From Ignavibacteria bacterium UBA4661 (GTDB taxonomy: Bacteria; Bacteroidota; Ignavibacteria; Kapaibacteriales; UBA4661): 12,511 nt of DNA. This document shows, piece by piece, positions 1-6,124 of this stretch. The stretch spans positions 4,385 to 16,895 of the forward strand of contig DHLT01000202.1 of assembly GCA_002405405.1 (NCBI GenBank), given 5' to 3'. Position numbers and translations under genes: made by a program. Each line of letters opens with the position of its first letter. Position 1 is the stretch's first letter. The notes below the pieces were generated by a model. It did not search any database. It was not told where the DNA came from and saw only the letters and a program-made list of their open reading frames with translations.

Positions 1-274
1 GCAAAAAGTGATTGAATGTAATACGATACAGCCATGTACGAAAATCACTTTGTCCTCTAAATTGCGACAAGTTTGTCACTGCTTTAATCAAAACCTCTTG
101 CATAATATCTTCGGCATCAAAGGGGCTAAGAACCATCTTTTTTGCTACATTATAAATGTAGTGTTGATGTCTTTTTACTAATGCTTCTAATGCACTTGTT
201 GAACCGGATAAGGAGGCTTCAATTAGGTCCCTATCCGGTTTATCATTATAGTCTATTGATAAGGGGTTTTCCAT
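1..274 (-). CDS. ECF-type RNA polymerase sigma factor, N-terminal part (runs off the window)
   Basis: This is the first 91 codons of a sigma-70 family factor, which would direct RNA polymerase to a specific promoter set. I translated it by hand from the ATG at 274-272. Residues about 31-91 are sigma region 2: a helix around ALVKRHQHYIYNVAKKM, then DAEDIMQEVLIKA (residues 53-65) and FRGQSDFRTWLYRIT (72-86), the core-binding and -10 recognition part. The short N-terminus before region 2 and the DAEDIMQEV motif fit the extracytoplasmic-function (ECF) class. Region 4 and any anti-sigma gene lie beyond the window edge. The start codon shares its A with the TAA stop of the upstream glycosylase gene (TAATG), so translation is probably coupled to it. 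The low GC content matches the two genes before it. Family assignment is firm; its target genes and signal cannot be told. Confidence 0.9.
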   Translation of the reverse strand, partial: MENPLSIDYNDKPDRDLIEASLSGSTSALEALVKRHQHYIYNVAKKMVLSPFDAEDIMQEVLIKAVTNLSQFRGQSDFRTWLYRITFNHFL

Positions 275-831
275 TAATCATTCCATTTAGGATTAGTTTG
301 CAATATCTTGTTGTAAATCGAACAACTTGGCACATGAGCACCCCTTAAATAGCCTGTGCTTAGCAAAAATTCATTCACAATTTCGCCCCCAGTGAATTTA
401 AACGTCTTTTTGAATAGCTTCATCCAATCTTCTTTTGATTTTGGATGGTTTTGGTCAAGCCAATTTTTAAAAGAACCGTACTCGTTTTGTAATTGTAAAA
501 TCACATTCGCATTGTGAATAGTTGCATCAACTTTTAACCGATTTCGGATAATTCCCGCATCATTTAAAAGCCTTTGTCTATCGAATTCTTCATAATTGGC
601 TACTGTTTTCACGTCGAATTTGTCAAAAGCATTGTGAAAATTTGCCTGCTTACTCAGTATTGTTGTCCAACTCAACCCAGCTTGGTTGATCTCTAAGACG
701 AACCTTTCAAAAAGTTCGTTGTCATCTTCTATGGGAAAACCATATGCTGTATCGTGATAAATTCGATGAATATTAGTTTTATCCAAGCAACTCACCATTT
801 CGCAATATGATTTTGGTCTGTCTAATGTCAT
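274..831 (-). CDS. tag: DNA-3-methyladenine glycosylase I
   Basis: This base-excision repair enzyme (185 aa, the usual Tag length) removes 3-methyladenine from alkylated DNA, leaving an abasic site. Family hallmarks are present: YHDTAYG (residues 25-31), NQAGLSW (49-55), DAGIIRNR (91-98), FKFTGGEIVNEF (144-155) and the C-terminal HVPSC (166-170). By comparison with E. coli Tag, Glu47 and Trp55 correspond to the base-pocket residues Glu38 and Trp46. His26, His166 and Cys170 match three of the four zinc ligands, and Cys10 (or less likely Cys15) would be the fourth. The ATG overlaps the TGA of the upstream ABM-domain gene (ATGA at 831-828), with a GGAGA ribosome site just inside that gene. The stop overlaps the start of an ECF sigma factor. 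The gene is AT-rich compared with the right side of the window. No break or missing key residue was seen. Confidence 0.95.
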   Translation of the reverse strand: MTLDRPKSYCEMVSCLDKTNIHRIYHDTAYGFPIEDDNELFERFVLEINQAGLSWTTILSKQANFHNAFDKFDVKTVANYEEFDRQRLLNDAGIIRNRLKVDATIHNANVILQLQNEYGSFKNWLDQNHPKSKEDWMKLFKKTFKFTGGEIVNEFLLSTGYLRGAHVPSCSIYNKILQTNPKWND

Positions 832-1442
832 GAAATCTCCAAAAAGTGCTTCATAATGATAACGTTCTCGACGATTGAAAAAATCGCATCAAAGGTTGAA
901 TTATGTTGCATGAATTGTTCATTGTTTTTTGCGGAAGCTATATTCTCCCAAAATACTCTTTCTGCCCAAAGATTTTTATTTTGGGTCGATTGTAAAAGTA
1001 CTCTGTTTTTGTATCCTACTGACTTCTCGATTTCAGTATTGTACGTTGCAAAAAACTCTCCTATTCGATGATTATCATTTTCTTTAAGCTGATAGACAGC
1101 CAATGCAACAGTTTTAGTTTCTTGGTGATACACAAAATGCTGGTTGCTGATCCTGAAATGATCAAACAGTTCAGTCTTCTCAATCAACTGAATAAACTCC
1201 ACCAACTCAGGTATTTCGTTCATGTTTTTTGCACCGTTTAGGGCATTCTCAAGAGTATCCCAAGCCACGTAATCGAGGAAAAGATAAGGGTCTTCAGTTG
1301 ATTGATAGACTTTTCTGTGAAGGTAACCTTCCAGTTTAGTAAGTCCCGCATTGGTTTGGTCAAGGAGAACCCTCTTGCTCTCAAATGGGAAGTTTTTAAG
1401 TCTGTAGACAACCAGTTCGATGATATGATTTCTGTTATCCAT
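828..1442 (-). CDS. Tandem two-domain ABM-like (dimeric alpha/beta barrel) protein
   Basis: This 204-residue soluble protein has no signal peptide or membrane segment and consists of two similar halves of about 95 residues. The halves align by eye: IELVVYRLK (9-17) with VALAVYQLK; a GY...QST...W segment in the first half with GYKNRVLLQSTQN...FW in the second; and a terminal FDHFRI with MKHFLEI. The pattern resembles the antibiotic-biosynthesis-monooxygenase / dimeric alpha-beta barrel superfamily, in which two such domains pack into one barrel, so a fused pair may act as an internal dimer. Members range from heme-degrading and cofactor-free oxygenases to proteins of unknown role, and no substrate can be assigned here. 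The start is supported by AAGGA at 1456-1452, about nine bases before the ATG. It is the first gene of the overlapping operon with tag and the sigma factor. The fold call is an inference from sequence feel. Confidence 0.7.
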   Translation of the reverse strand: MDNRNHIIELVVYRLKNFPFESKRVLLDQTNAGLTKLEGYLHRKVYQSTEDPYLFLDYVAWDTLENALNGAKNMNEIPELVEFIQLIEKTELFDHFRISNQHFVYHQETKTVALAVYQLKENDNHRIGEFFATYNTEIEKSVGYKNRVLLQSTQNKNLWAERVFWENIASAKNNEQFMQHNSTFDAIFSIVENVIIMKHFLEIS

Positions 1443-1499
1443 TGTTTGTATTCCTTATAACAGAGATTAGATGAGTTATGAGTTACAAAAGTTAGATAA

Positions 1500-1533
1500 T
1501 AAAAATCTTATGGTGTGACAGTTGAGATTTTTA
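1500..1533 (-). terminator. Weak AT-rich hairpin, possible terminator of the pentapeptide/membrane-protein unit
   Basis: A perfect 9-bp inverted repeat (TAAAAATCT at 1500-1508, AGATTTTTA at 1525-1533) encloses 16 bases, and on the minus strand it is followed by ATTAT. It lies about 90 bases after the stop of the membrane protein gene, in the 183-base gap before the low-GC operon. The stem has only two G/C pairs, so it would be weak. Nothing else recognisable was found in this gap, and no clear Bacteroidota promoter for the operon to its left. Confidence 0.3.
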
Positions 1534-1625
1534 GTAACGGAAAACGGTTTATGGATTGACGAGAAAGTCTACTGTGTGCAGTGCGTTATGTGATTTCTAC
1601 CTCTACCCCACCGTAGTCAGGTTTG

Positions 1626-2021
1626 TCATAGAGTATTCTTTCCAACAACAACAGCAATAATACTTGTTGCAACAAAGGGTAATACCGAAAGTAGAATTTT
1701 GATATTCATACTGATAACGCCAACAACCAACATCACGCCCAGCAACGAAGAGATGCAGAAAATACCCGCAACCGTCAGTCGCCGACTCGGTTGTTTACGC
1801 ATGATGCCAATGAGAAGAAGGATTTGCCCAATGAGTGGGAGTATCACAAGCGGATGTATCATCGAGAGCGGATCAAGCATTATGGCGGTCAGCACATCCC
1901 ATTCCGCCGCAAAAAGAAAGGTGTGTTGTTGATTATTGCCCCACTCCAGATACCCGCACAGCGATGTCAGGATCAGGGCGGTATGAGCCAAACGATAGCA
2001 CTCTATGTGTATCTTCTTCAT
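1626..2021 (-). CDS. Small four-helix integral membrane protein of unknown function
   Basis: The 131-residue protein has four hydrophobic stretches at about residues 10-27, 53-74, 82-105 and 107-127, which fit four transmembrane helices in the inner membrane. Features that may be conserved are SLCGYLEWG (20-28), HPLVILPLIGQ (56-66) and LPFV (114-117). The charged or polar link between helices 1 and 2 (residues 28-52) is the only sizeable loop. I recognise no enzyme or transporter signature and assign no function. The ATG at 2021 has a good ribosome site (GTGGAG, eight bases upstream of the start) that belongs to a tandem repeat. It follows the pentapeptide-repeat gene by 30 bases with no promoter between, so the two are probably cotranscribed. 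Confidence 0.75.
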   Translation of the reverse strand: MKKIHIECYRLAHTALILTSLCGYLEWGNNQQHTFLFAAEWDVLTAIMLDPLSMIHPLVILPLIGQILLLIGIMRKQPSRRLTVAGIFCISSLLGVMLVVGVISMNIKILLSVLPFVATSIIAVVVGKNTL

Positions 2022-2023
2022 GC

Positions 2024-2060
2024 GAAAAACTCCACGAAAAACTCCACGAAATTACTCCAC
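2024..2060 (-). repeat. Three tandem copies of a ribosome-site repeat (GTGGAGTTTTTC)
   Basis: Read on the minus strand, three copies sit head to tail: GTGGAGTAATTTC (2060-2048), GTGGAGTTTTTC (2047-2036) and GTGGAGTTTTTC (2035-2024). The last two are identical 12-mers; the first is 13 bases and contains the TAA stop of the pentapeptide gene. Each carries the Shine-Dalgarno-like core GGAG, and the last copy is spaced eight bases from the ATG of the membrane protein gene. The repeat thus fills the whole intergenic gap. Confidence 0.85.
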
Positions 2061-2624
2061 GATAATCCCATATTTCAAGAGTAAACCCTCTAATCCATCC
2101 GCTGAGAAGCGAGCTTTTTTGAGGCGGTTGCGCTCAGGGTCGAAAGCATAATTCACTGCTGAGCGGAAATCAGCTATTTCGTGATTAGTGCCATCAAAGA
2201 CAGCGCGAGTCAAATCACATTCATGAAAGATAGCCCCTTGCAATTCTGCTTGACTAAAATCGGTTTCGCGCAGTAAGCACGACTGAAATTTTGTATTCTG
2301 CAAGGGCAGTCCATGCAAATTCGCCATCGTCAAGTCGCATTGATGAAACTCCACCGCGAGCAAGAATGTATTGCAAGTAGCAAATTCAACGCCGACCAAT
2401 TTACACCCGACAAAACGCACCTCACGAAAAGCGACATTCGAGATATTGGCATTGCTCAGGTTGCAATGACGAAACTCGCAATCGAGAAACACCGTATCGG
2501 CTCGTGGCGAGGAGAGCTTGGTACTGCTCCAATCGCAGTGTTCAAATATGCAAGCTTCATAGGTCGAGGGAGCGAATGTCTCCGTGCGGAAATCTTTACC
2601 GGTAATGGTGGTGTCGGTTGTCAT
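2052..2624 (-). CDS. Pentapeptide-repeat protein
   Basis: The protein (190 aa from ATG 2624) is built mostly of pentapeptide repeats of the A(D/N)LXX or CxF type, for example FLDCEFRHCNLSNANIS, FHQCDLTMANL and FHECDLTRAVF. These predict a right-handed quadrilateral beta-helix over roughly residues 20-150. The C-terminal part, with NYAFDPERNRLKKARFS and then GLEGLLLKYGI, is a familiar ending of small cytosolic pentapeptide proteins. Some relatives (Qnr, MfpA, McbG) mimic DNA and protect gyrase, but most have no known role, and no such activity should be assumed here. The reading frame extends to a TTG at 2687, but the extra 21 codons run through a 9-bp inverted repeat and lack a ribosome site, so I prefer the ATG at 2624. 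No signal peptide is seen. The gene probably heads a two-gene unit with the membrane protein. Confidence 0.9.
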   Translation of the reverse strand: MTTDTTITGKDFRTETFAPSTYEACIFEHCDWSSTKLSSPRADTVFLDCEFRHCNLSNANISNVAFREVRFVGCKLVGVEFATCNTFLLAVEFHQCDLTMANLHGLPLQNTKFQSCLLRETDFSQAELQGAIFHECDLTRAVFDGTNHEIADFRSAVNYAFDPERNRLKKARFSADGLEGLLLKYGIIVE

Positions 2625-2643
2625 GAGCGATACAAAAGAAAAA

Positions 2644-2670
2644 ATTCGATGAAGAGTAATGTCATCGAAT
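2644..2670. promoter_or_regulatory. Perfect 9-bp inverted repeat upstream of the pentapeptide-repeat gene
   Basis: ATTCGATGA (2644-2652) and TCATCGAAT (2662-2670) are exact reverse complements separated by nine bases. The element ends 20 bases before the ATG at 2624. It could be an operator for a dimeric regulator or a hairpin in the mRNA leader; there is no U-tract after it, so a terminator is unlikely. The rest of the 117-base gap between the TonB receptor stop and this gene shows no clear promoter. Confidence 0.55.
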
Positions 2671-3339
2671 ATACAACTTCTTAGCAAAGAAGATATGAAT
2701 GAGAGGTCGAAGATTCAAATCTCTAATTGCCTTCTCCACACTCACTCAACACTCACCCGCACACCTATGGTCAGCACGCGCCCACGAATCGGTGCCCAAA
2801 TATAAGCGGTTTCGAAGCGGTCGCTAAAGGGTGCCTCAGGTGCGATCAGGGGCGATGCTTGCGTAAAATTGAAGATATTCTCAACCCCACCGAAGATTTC
2901 CCACCCCGCAAAACGCTTGGTGATTTGCAGATTCCAAATACTCCACACAGGCGATTCCAGCGGACGAATTATTGCACCCGCATCATCGACAATACGAGGC
3001 ATACGCTGCGCGCCCGTGACTTTCCCGGTAAGTTGCAGTTCAGTTTGCCAGGCAGGAATAGCGTAAAAGGCATTCACAAAGATGCGATAACGGGGATTGA
3101 ACCATATTTCCTCACGCTCGCCCTGCTCCACACGATAGGTGTTCAGCACTTCCCATGATAAAGATGTGCGAAGCGGAAACGGAAAACTATACTCAGCACC
3201 AAGTGTGAAACCGCGTGTCAGAGCATAGTCAGTAGGGGCTAGATTTTTGTAGAGAATGGCATTAGGGTCGGTGTCATAATCAGCAATGATTTTATTCGAA
3301 AAGCGCGTCCAATGAGCATCGCCCGTCAAGCGTAAGACT

Positions 3340-3347
3340 CCCCCCCC
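3340..3347 (-). repeat. G8 homopolymer tract in the TonB receptor barrel
   Basis: Eight consecutive G on the coding strand encode part of DDVGGGVLRL and are in frame as sequenced. A gain or loss of one base would truncate the C-terminal barrel, and such a loss of the terminal strands usually prevents outer-membrane assembly. Confidence 0.9.
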
Positions 3348-3962
3348 TACATCGTCCATTTCATGCGTAATACTGACTGCTCCGCTCAGCGATTGCTCTG
3401 GACGCAACTGCTCACACATGACCACGCGCCGCGCTCCGGTAAGGGCAGCATGATCTTCGGTAAAGATATTGACCATCCTGAAACCTGTCCCACCTGTCAG
3501 GCGCAAGGCGGTTTCCTCGGCAAGGTTGAATTTCACCGAGCCGCGTGGCTGGAGAATACTGCCTTGGATATTATGATGGTTATATCGCAATCCTACTTGT
3601 GTAGCAATCCACGAAGAGGTGAAATCATGTTGCATAAACAGTGAAGGAATATGATACCATACAGGTTTGTGCGTGCCGGTTATCGGTTCAAGTGTTGCCG
3701 GTGTATTATCCGTGTAGCGTTCGGCTCGATATGCCGCTCCGAATGTCCAAGTATGGGCAGGCGAAGCCGAATAGACAGCAAGCGCATCGGTATAGAGAAT
3801 ACCTTGATTGGCAGTGTAATTCGCAACTCCATATTGCGAATCTTGATAATGCCCAATCGCAGAAAGTCGAACTTGTAATTTCCACAGGTCTGAGAGTTCG
3901 CGTTCGGCAGTGCCAAAGACCTCAGCGCGATGCGTAAAAATGCTTTCGCCATAGACCTTATT

Positions 3963-3970
3963 CCCCCCCC
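3963..3970 (-). repeat. Second G8 homopolymer tract in the TonB receptor barrel
   Basis: Eight consecutive G on the coding strand encode part of SDRGGNK, in frame as sequenced. It is about 620 bases upstream (in coding direction) of the other G8 tract of the same gene. It is not the cause of the receptor's interruption, which is a stop codon with no frame change. Confidence 0.9.
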
Positions 3971-5073
3971 TGTCGCTTGGTTGCCAGTCCATTTGTCCGC
4001 CGGTGCGATTTTCATAGAAATACCGTCCGAAGAGTTGCATGTCCCAACCATTGCCGGTAAGTGTCCATGCATTCATGAGTGAAAACCGCCGATATAGTGG
4101 TACATCCATAAACCCATCATTGTTGAGATCAGTGCGATAGGCATTGGCTTGATATTCAGCAGTGAGCGAGGTGCTGGTATTATCAGAAAGCATGTGTCGA
4201 AAAGTACCGGCAAGAGCATGTTACCGAAAGGAATTAACCTGCGAGGATGCCTGCAATATGGGCAATTCCAAGGGCGATTTCAGGATAATATTCATCGTAC
4301 CGGCAACTGCTTCGGGTCCAAAAAGAATGGTTGCCGGACCCTTAATAAGTTCGATTTGCTTAATCATTGTGGGAGAAATTCCCCGCAAACCATACACCAT
4401 GCCGAGATTCGATACAATAGGCATTCCATTGATGAGAATTTGCGCGTACTGTCCCTCCAAGCCCTGAATACGAATATCCGTTGTACCACACACACCGCAA
4501 TTATCCTGCACTTTGATACCCGGTACATACTCGCACGATTGTGTGATGTCGAGTGCGGGAGTGCGTTGCAAATCACGTTGTGTAACGACTTCGATTTTGG
4601 TAGGAGCATCCTGCACAAAAGAGGAAGAACGTTGTGCCGACACGACTACCTCGCTTGTGAGAGTCGCGCCAAGTTCAAGGGTAATGACGAGTTCCTGTGA
4701 GTTGACAGCAATGGTTTTGCGCCATTGTTTGTATCCAATGGCAGACACACTGAGCATGATACTATCCTGAACAAAGCGTTCGGGTATTGCCAGCGTGAAA
4801 TTACCCTGCGTCCGGGCAATCGTACCAATTTTGAGCGCAGGAGCAGTAATCGTTGCACCTGCAAGAGGTTTATTATCAGTATCAATAATTCTACCTTGTA
4901 ATATTCGCAGAGTTGGCGAAGAACTGCGCGCGCTGAGAGTACCGTATTCTGCCGCAAATACTGCAAGAATGACGGTACAGGTAATCAGATACTGCTGATA
5001 CAATCGAAAAAAGCATGGAAATTTCATCAAAAAGCCACTGTAATTGTATGTTTAGTACTGAGTGAAAATAAAA

Positions 5074-5109
5074 TTTAGCCAAAGCTAAAATTTTTTCTAT
5101 GAATAACAA
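5074..5109 (-). promoter_or_regulatory. Bacteroidota-type promoter of the TonB receptor, with a dyad over the -7 box
   Basis: On the minus strand, TTG (5109-5107), a 19-base spacer and TAGCTTTG (5087-5080) match the known Bacteroidota primary-sigma pattern TTG-N19/20-TAnnTTTG. Transcription would start near 5073, giving a leader of about 45 bases before the ATG at 5027. The -7 box sits inside a 6-bp inverted repeat (TTTAGC 5074-5079, GCTAAA 5084-5089, four-base gap), which could be an operator; that part is inference. Confidence 0.7.
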
Positions 5110-5138
5110 AATTCTTCCTGAAAAAGAAGAAACACAAC

Positions 5139-5176
5139 AAAAAAGGTGAATGTCATTGACGAGAAACATTCACCTT
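5139..5176 (-). terminator. Rho-independent terminator of the response regulator gene
   Basis: A perfect 11-bp stem (AAGGTGAATGT 5143-5153, ACATTCACCTT 5166-5176, 12-base loop) is followed on the minus strand by a run of six T including the stem end. It lies 50 bases after the stop of the response regulator and upstream of the TonB receptor promoter, so the two genes are separate units. Confidence 0.85.
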
Positions 5177-5225
5177 ATGCATTTATCAGAATTATCGTGG
5201 AGAGTGCACGTAGAAGTGCTCAAGC

Positions 5226-5927
5226 TCAAGTCATTTCTTTATATTTCAATGCCGCTTCGACACGCGAACGCACATGAAGTTTCTTATAAATACTCCGCAA
5301 GTGTGTTTGAATCGTAAAAATTGACAGATTGAGTGCTTCGGCGATTTCTTTATCACGAACTCCGGCGGAGAGCAATTGCAGAATCTGTTTTTCGCGGTCG
5401 GTCAAGTGTGTAGAGGCAATACTCTGTGTTGGAATTTCCGGTTCTTCTGCCGGTGATTCTTGAGAAGGCAGTCCATGCGCGGTTTTGTCGGCGATATGTT
5501 TGTCCGATGTTTTATTATGAAAAGCATTGACGACCATGCGTGCAATATCACGCGACATCGGTGAACCGCCATTGTGCAAGTCTACAATTGAATTGATGAT
5601 CGTACTAGGTAGCTCTGTTTTGAGGAGGTAACCGGTTGCCCCTGCTTTCAAAGCATCAAAAATTTTGCTGGAATTGTCGGTAACAGTCAGGATCATAAAC
5701 TGAGTATTTGGCATTTTATCCCGCAGATAACGCACACATTCAATGCCATTAATGCCGGGTAAATCAATGTCCATCAGTACAACATCGGGCATCGCAATCG
5801 GCAAATGTGCGATAGCAAGTTCACCCGAAGCAAAGATGCCTACTAATTCAAATTGACCCGAATGCGAGAACAGCGTTCGGAATGCCTGTTGCAGGGCGAG
5901 ATCATCTTCTACAATGGCGAGGCGCAT
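5226..5927 (-). CDS. NarL/LuxR-family two-component response regulator
   Basis: This 233-residue cytoplasmic DNA-binding protein would be switched on by phosphorylation from a sensor kinase that is not in the window. Receiver domain, residues 1-120: acidic pocket EDD (7-9), phospho-acceptor Asp53 in LMDIDLPG, switch Thr81 region (MILTVTD) and Lys103 in GYLLKTE. Residues about 137-174 form a polar, low-complexity linker that is rather long for the family. The LuxR-type helix-turn-helix, residues 175-230, has LTDREKQILQLLSAG, DKEIAEALNLS and TIQTHLRSIYKKLHVRSR. All key receiver residues are present. The gene has its own promoter and terminator and lies directly before the TonB receptor, which may or may not be a target. 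The ATG at 5927 starts right at the first beta strand (MRLAIVEDD), so the start is secure even though no Shine-Dalgarno site is evident. Confidence 0.95.
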   Translation of the reverse strand: MRLAIVEDDLALQQAFRTLFSHSGQFELVGIFASGELAIAHLPIAMPDVVLMDIDLPGINGIECVRYLRDKMPNTQFMILTVTDNSSKIFDALKAGATGYLLKTELPSTIINSIVDLHNGGSPMSRDIARMVVNAFHNKTSDKHIADKTAHGLPSQESPAEEPEIPTQSIASTHLTDREKQILQLLSAGVRDKEIAEALNLSIFTIQTHLRSIYKKLHVRSRVEAALKYKEMT

Positions 5928-6026
5928 ACGGAATCAAAACCCAAAAGATGTTTAAACAAAGAGACGTACAAACACTCTTCTTATCAAGGTAGTATCGGCA
6001 AGATATGGCAAAACTTGCACACCAAG

Positions 6027-6057
6027 CAAAGTTAGTGAAAACAAAGACATCCGCCAA
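6027..6057 (-). promoter_or_regulatory. Bacteroidota-type promoter of the response regulator
   Basis: On the minus strand TTG (6057-6055), a 20-base spacer and TAACTTTG (6034-6027) match the TTG-N19/20-TAnnTTTG pattern. Transcription would begin near 6020, leaving a leader of about 90 bases before the ATG at 5927. It lies just downstream of the terminator at 6064-6092, as expected for a new transcription unit. Confidence 0.65.
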
Positions 6058-6063
6058 CAAGAC

Positions 6064-6092
6064 AAAAGGGTGGCTATGTCAACCACCCTTTT
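6064..6092 (-). terminator. Hairpin terminator after the outer-membrane beta-barrel gene
   Basis: A perfect 10-bp stem (AAAAGGGTGG 6064-6073, CCACCCTTTT 6083-6092) with a nine-base loop lies 32 bases after the stop of the beta-barrel protein gene. The T-run is short and formed by the stem's own last four bases, so termination may be partial; the same shape could act on either strand. Confidence 0.65.
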
Positions 6093-6124
6093 CTTAGCAT
6101 CGTTATGAGTTTTGGTACGATGTT

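Larger units (their letters stand above)
2742..5027 (-). pseudogene. TonB-dependent outer-membrane receptor interrupted by one in-frame TAA
   Basis: The gene would encode a 761-codon receptor for active uptake of a large nutrient (iron complex, cobalamin or similar) across the outer membrane, powered by TonB. From the ATG at 5027: a signal peptide (hydrophobic residues about 14-26), a carboxypeptidase-regulatory-like domain (about 42-120, from GRIIDTDNKPLAGATI), the segment EVVVSAQR, then the plug domain (about 136-250) with DIRIQGLEGQYAQILINGMP and IELIKGPATILFGPEAVAG. The plug contains CGVC (residues 177-180). A TAA at 4223-4221 (codon 269) then stops translation. The same frame continues without any shift into a complete beta-barrel (NNDGFMDVPLYRRFS, GGQMDWQPSDRGGN, FTEDHAALTGARRV, FGGVENIFNF), ending at 2742. 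Without the stop the protein would have normal family length. Possible readings are a recent nonsense mutation, a base-call error, or readthrough. The free barrel has no signal peptide of its own. The TTG before the ATG is not needed as a start. Confidence 0.88.

Noticed and set aside
1487..1494. TAACTTTT on the minus strand as a promoter for the ABM-tag-sigma operon
   Set aside because: It misses the final G of TAnnTTTG and has no TTG at the required distance.
2024..2060. Tandem repeat as a CRISPR fragment
   Set aside because: The units are only 12-13 bases, have no spacers, and are explained by the ribosome-site context.
2625..2687. N-terminal extension of the pentapeptide protein to a TTG start
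   Set aside because: The extra 21 codons cross an inverted repeat, have no ribosome site and add no recognisable sequence; an ATG is available at 2624.
4193..4221. A frameshift as the cause of the broken TonB receptor, with a poly-G tract as culprit
   Set aside because: The distance between the stop and the downstream reading frame is nine whole codons, so both parts are in one frame. The G8 tracts lie far downstream and are in frame.
2313..4700. Plus-strand open frames of 98-183 codons opposite the pentapeptide and TonB receptor genes
   Set aside because: Their products look random (rich in Arg, His, Cys) and lie opposite recognised genes.
1555..5166. Shared 12-mer ATTGACGAGAAA at 1555-1566 and 5155-5166
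   Set aside because: A few exact 12-mer matches are expected by chance in a window of this length, and one copy is merely the loop of a terminator.
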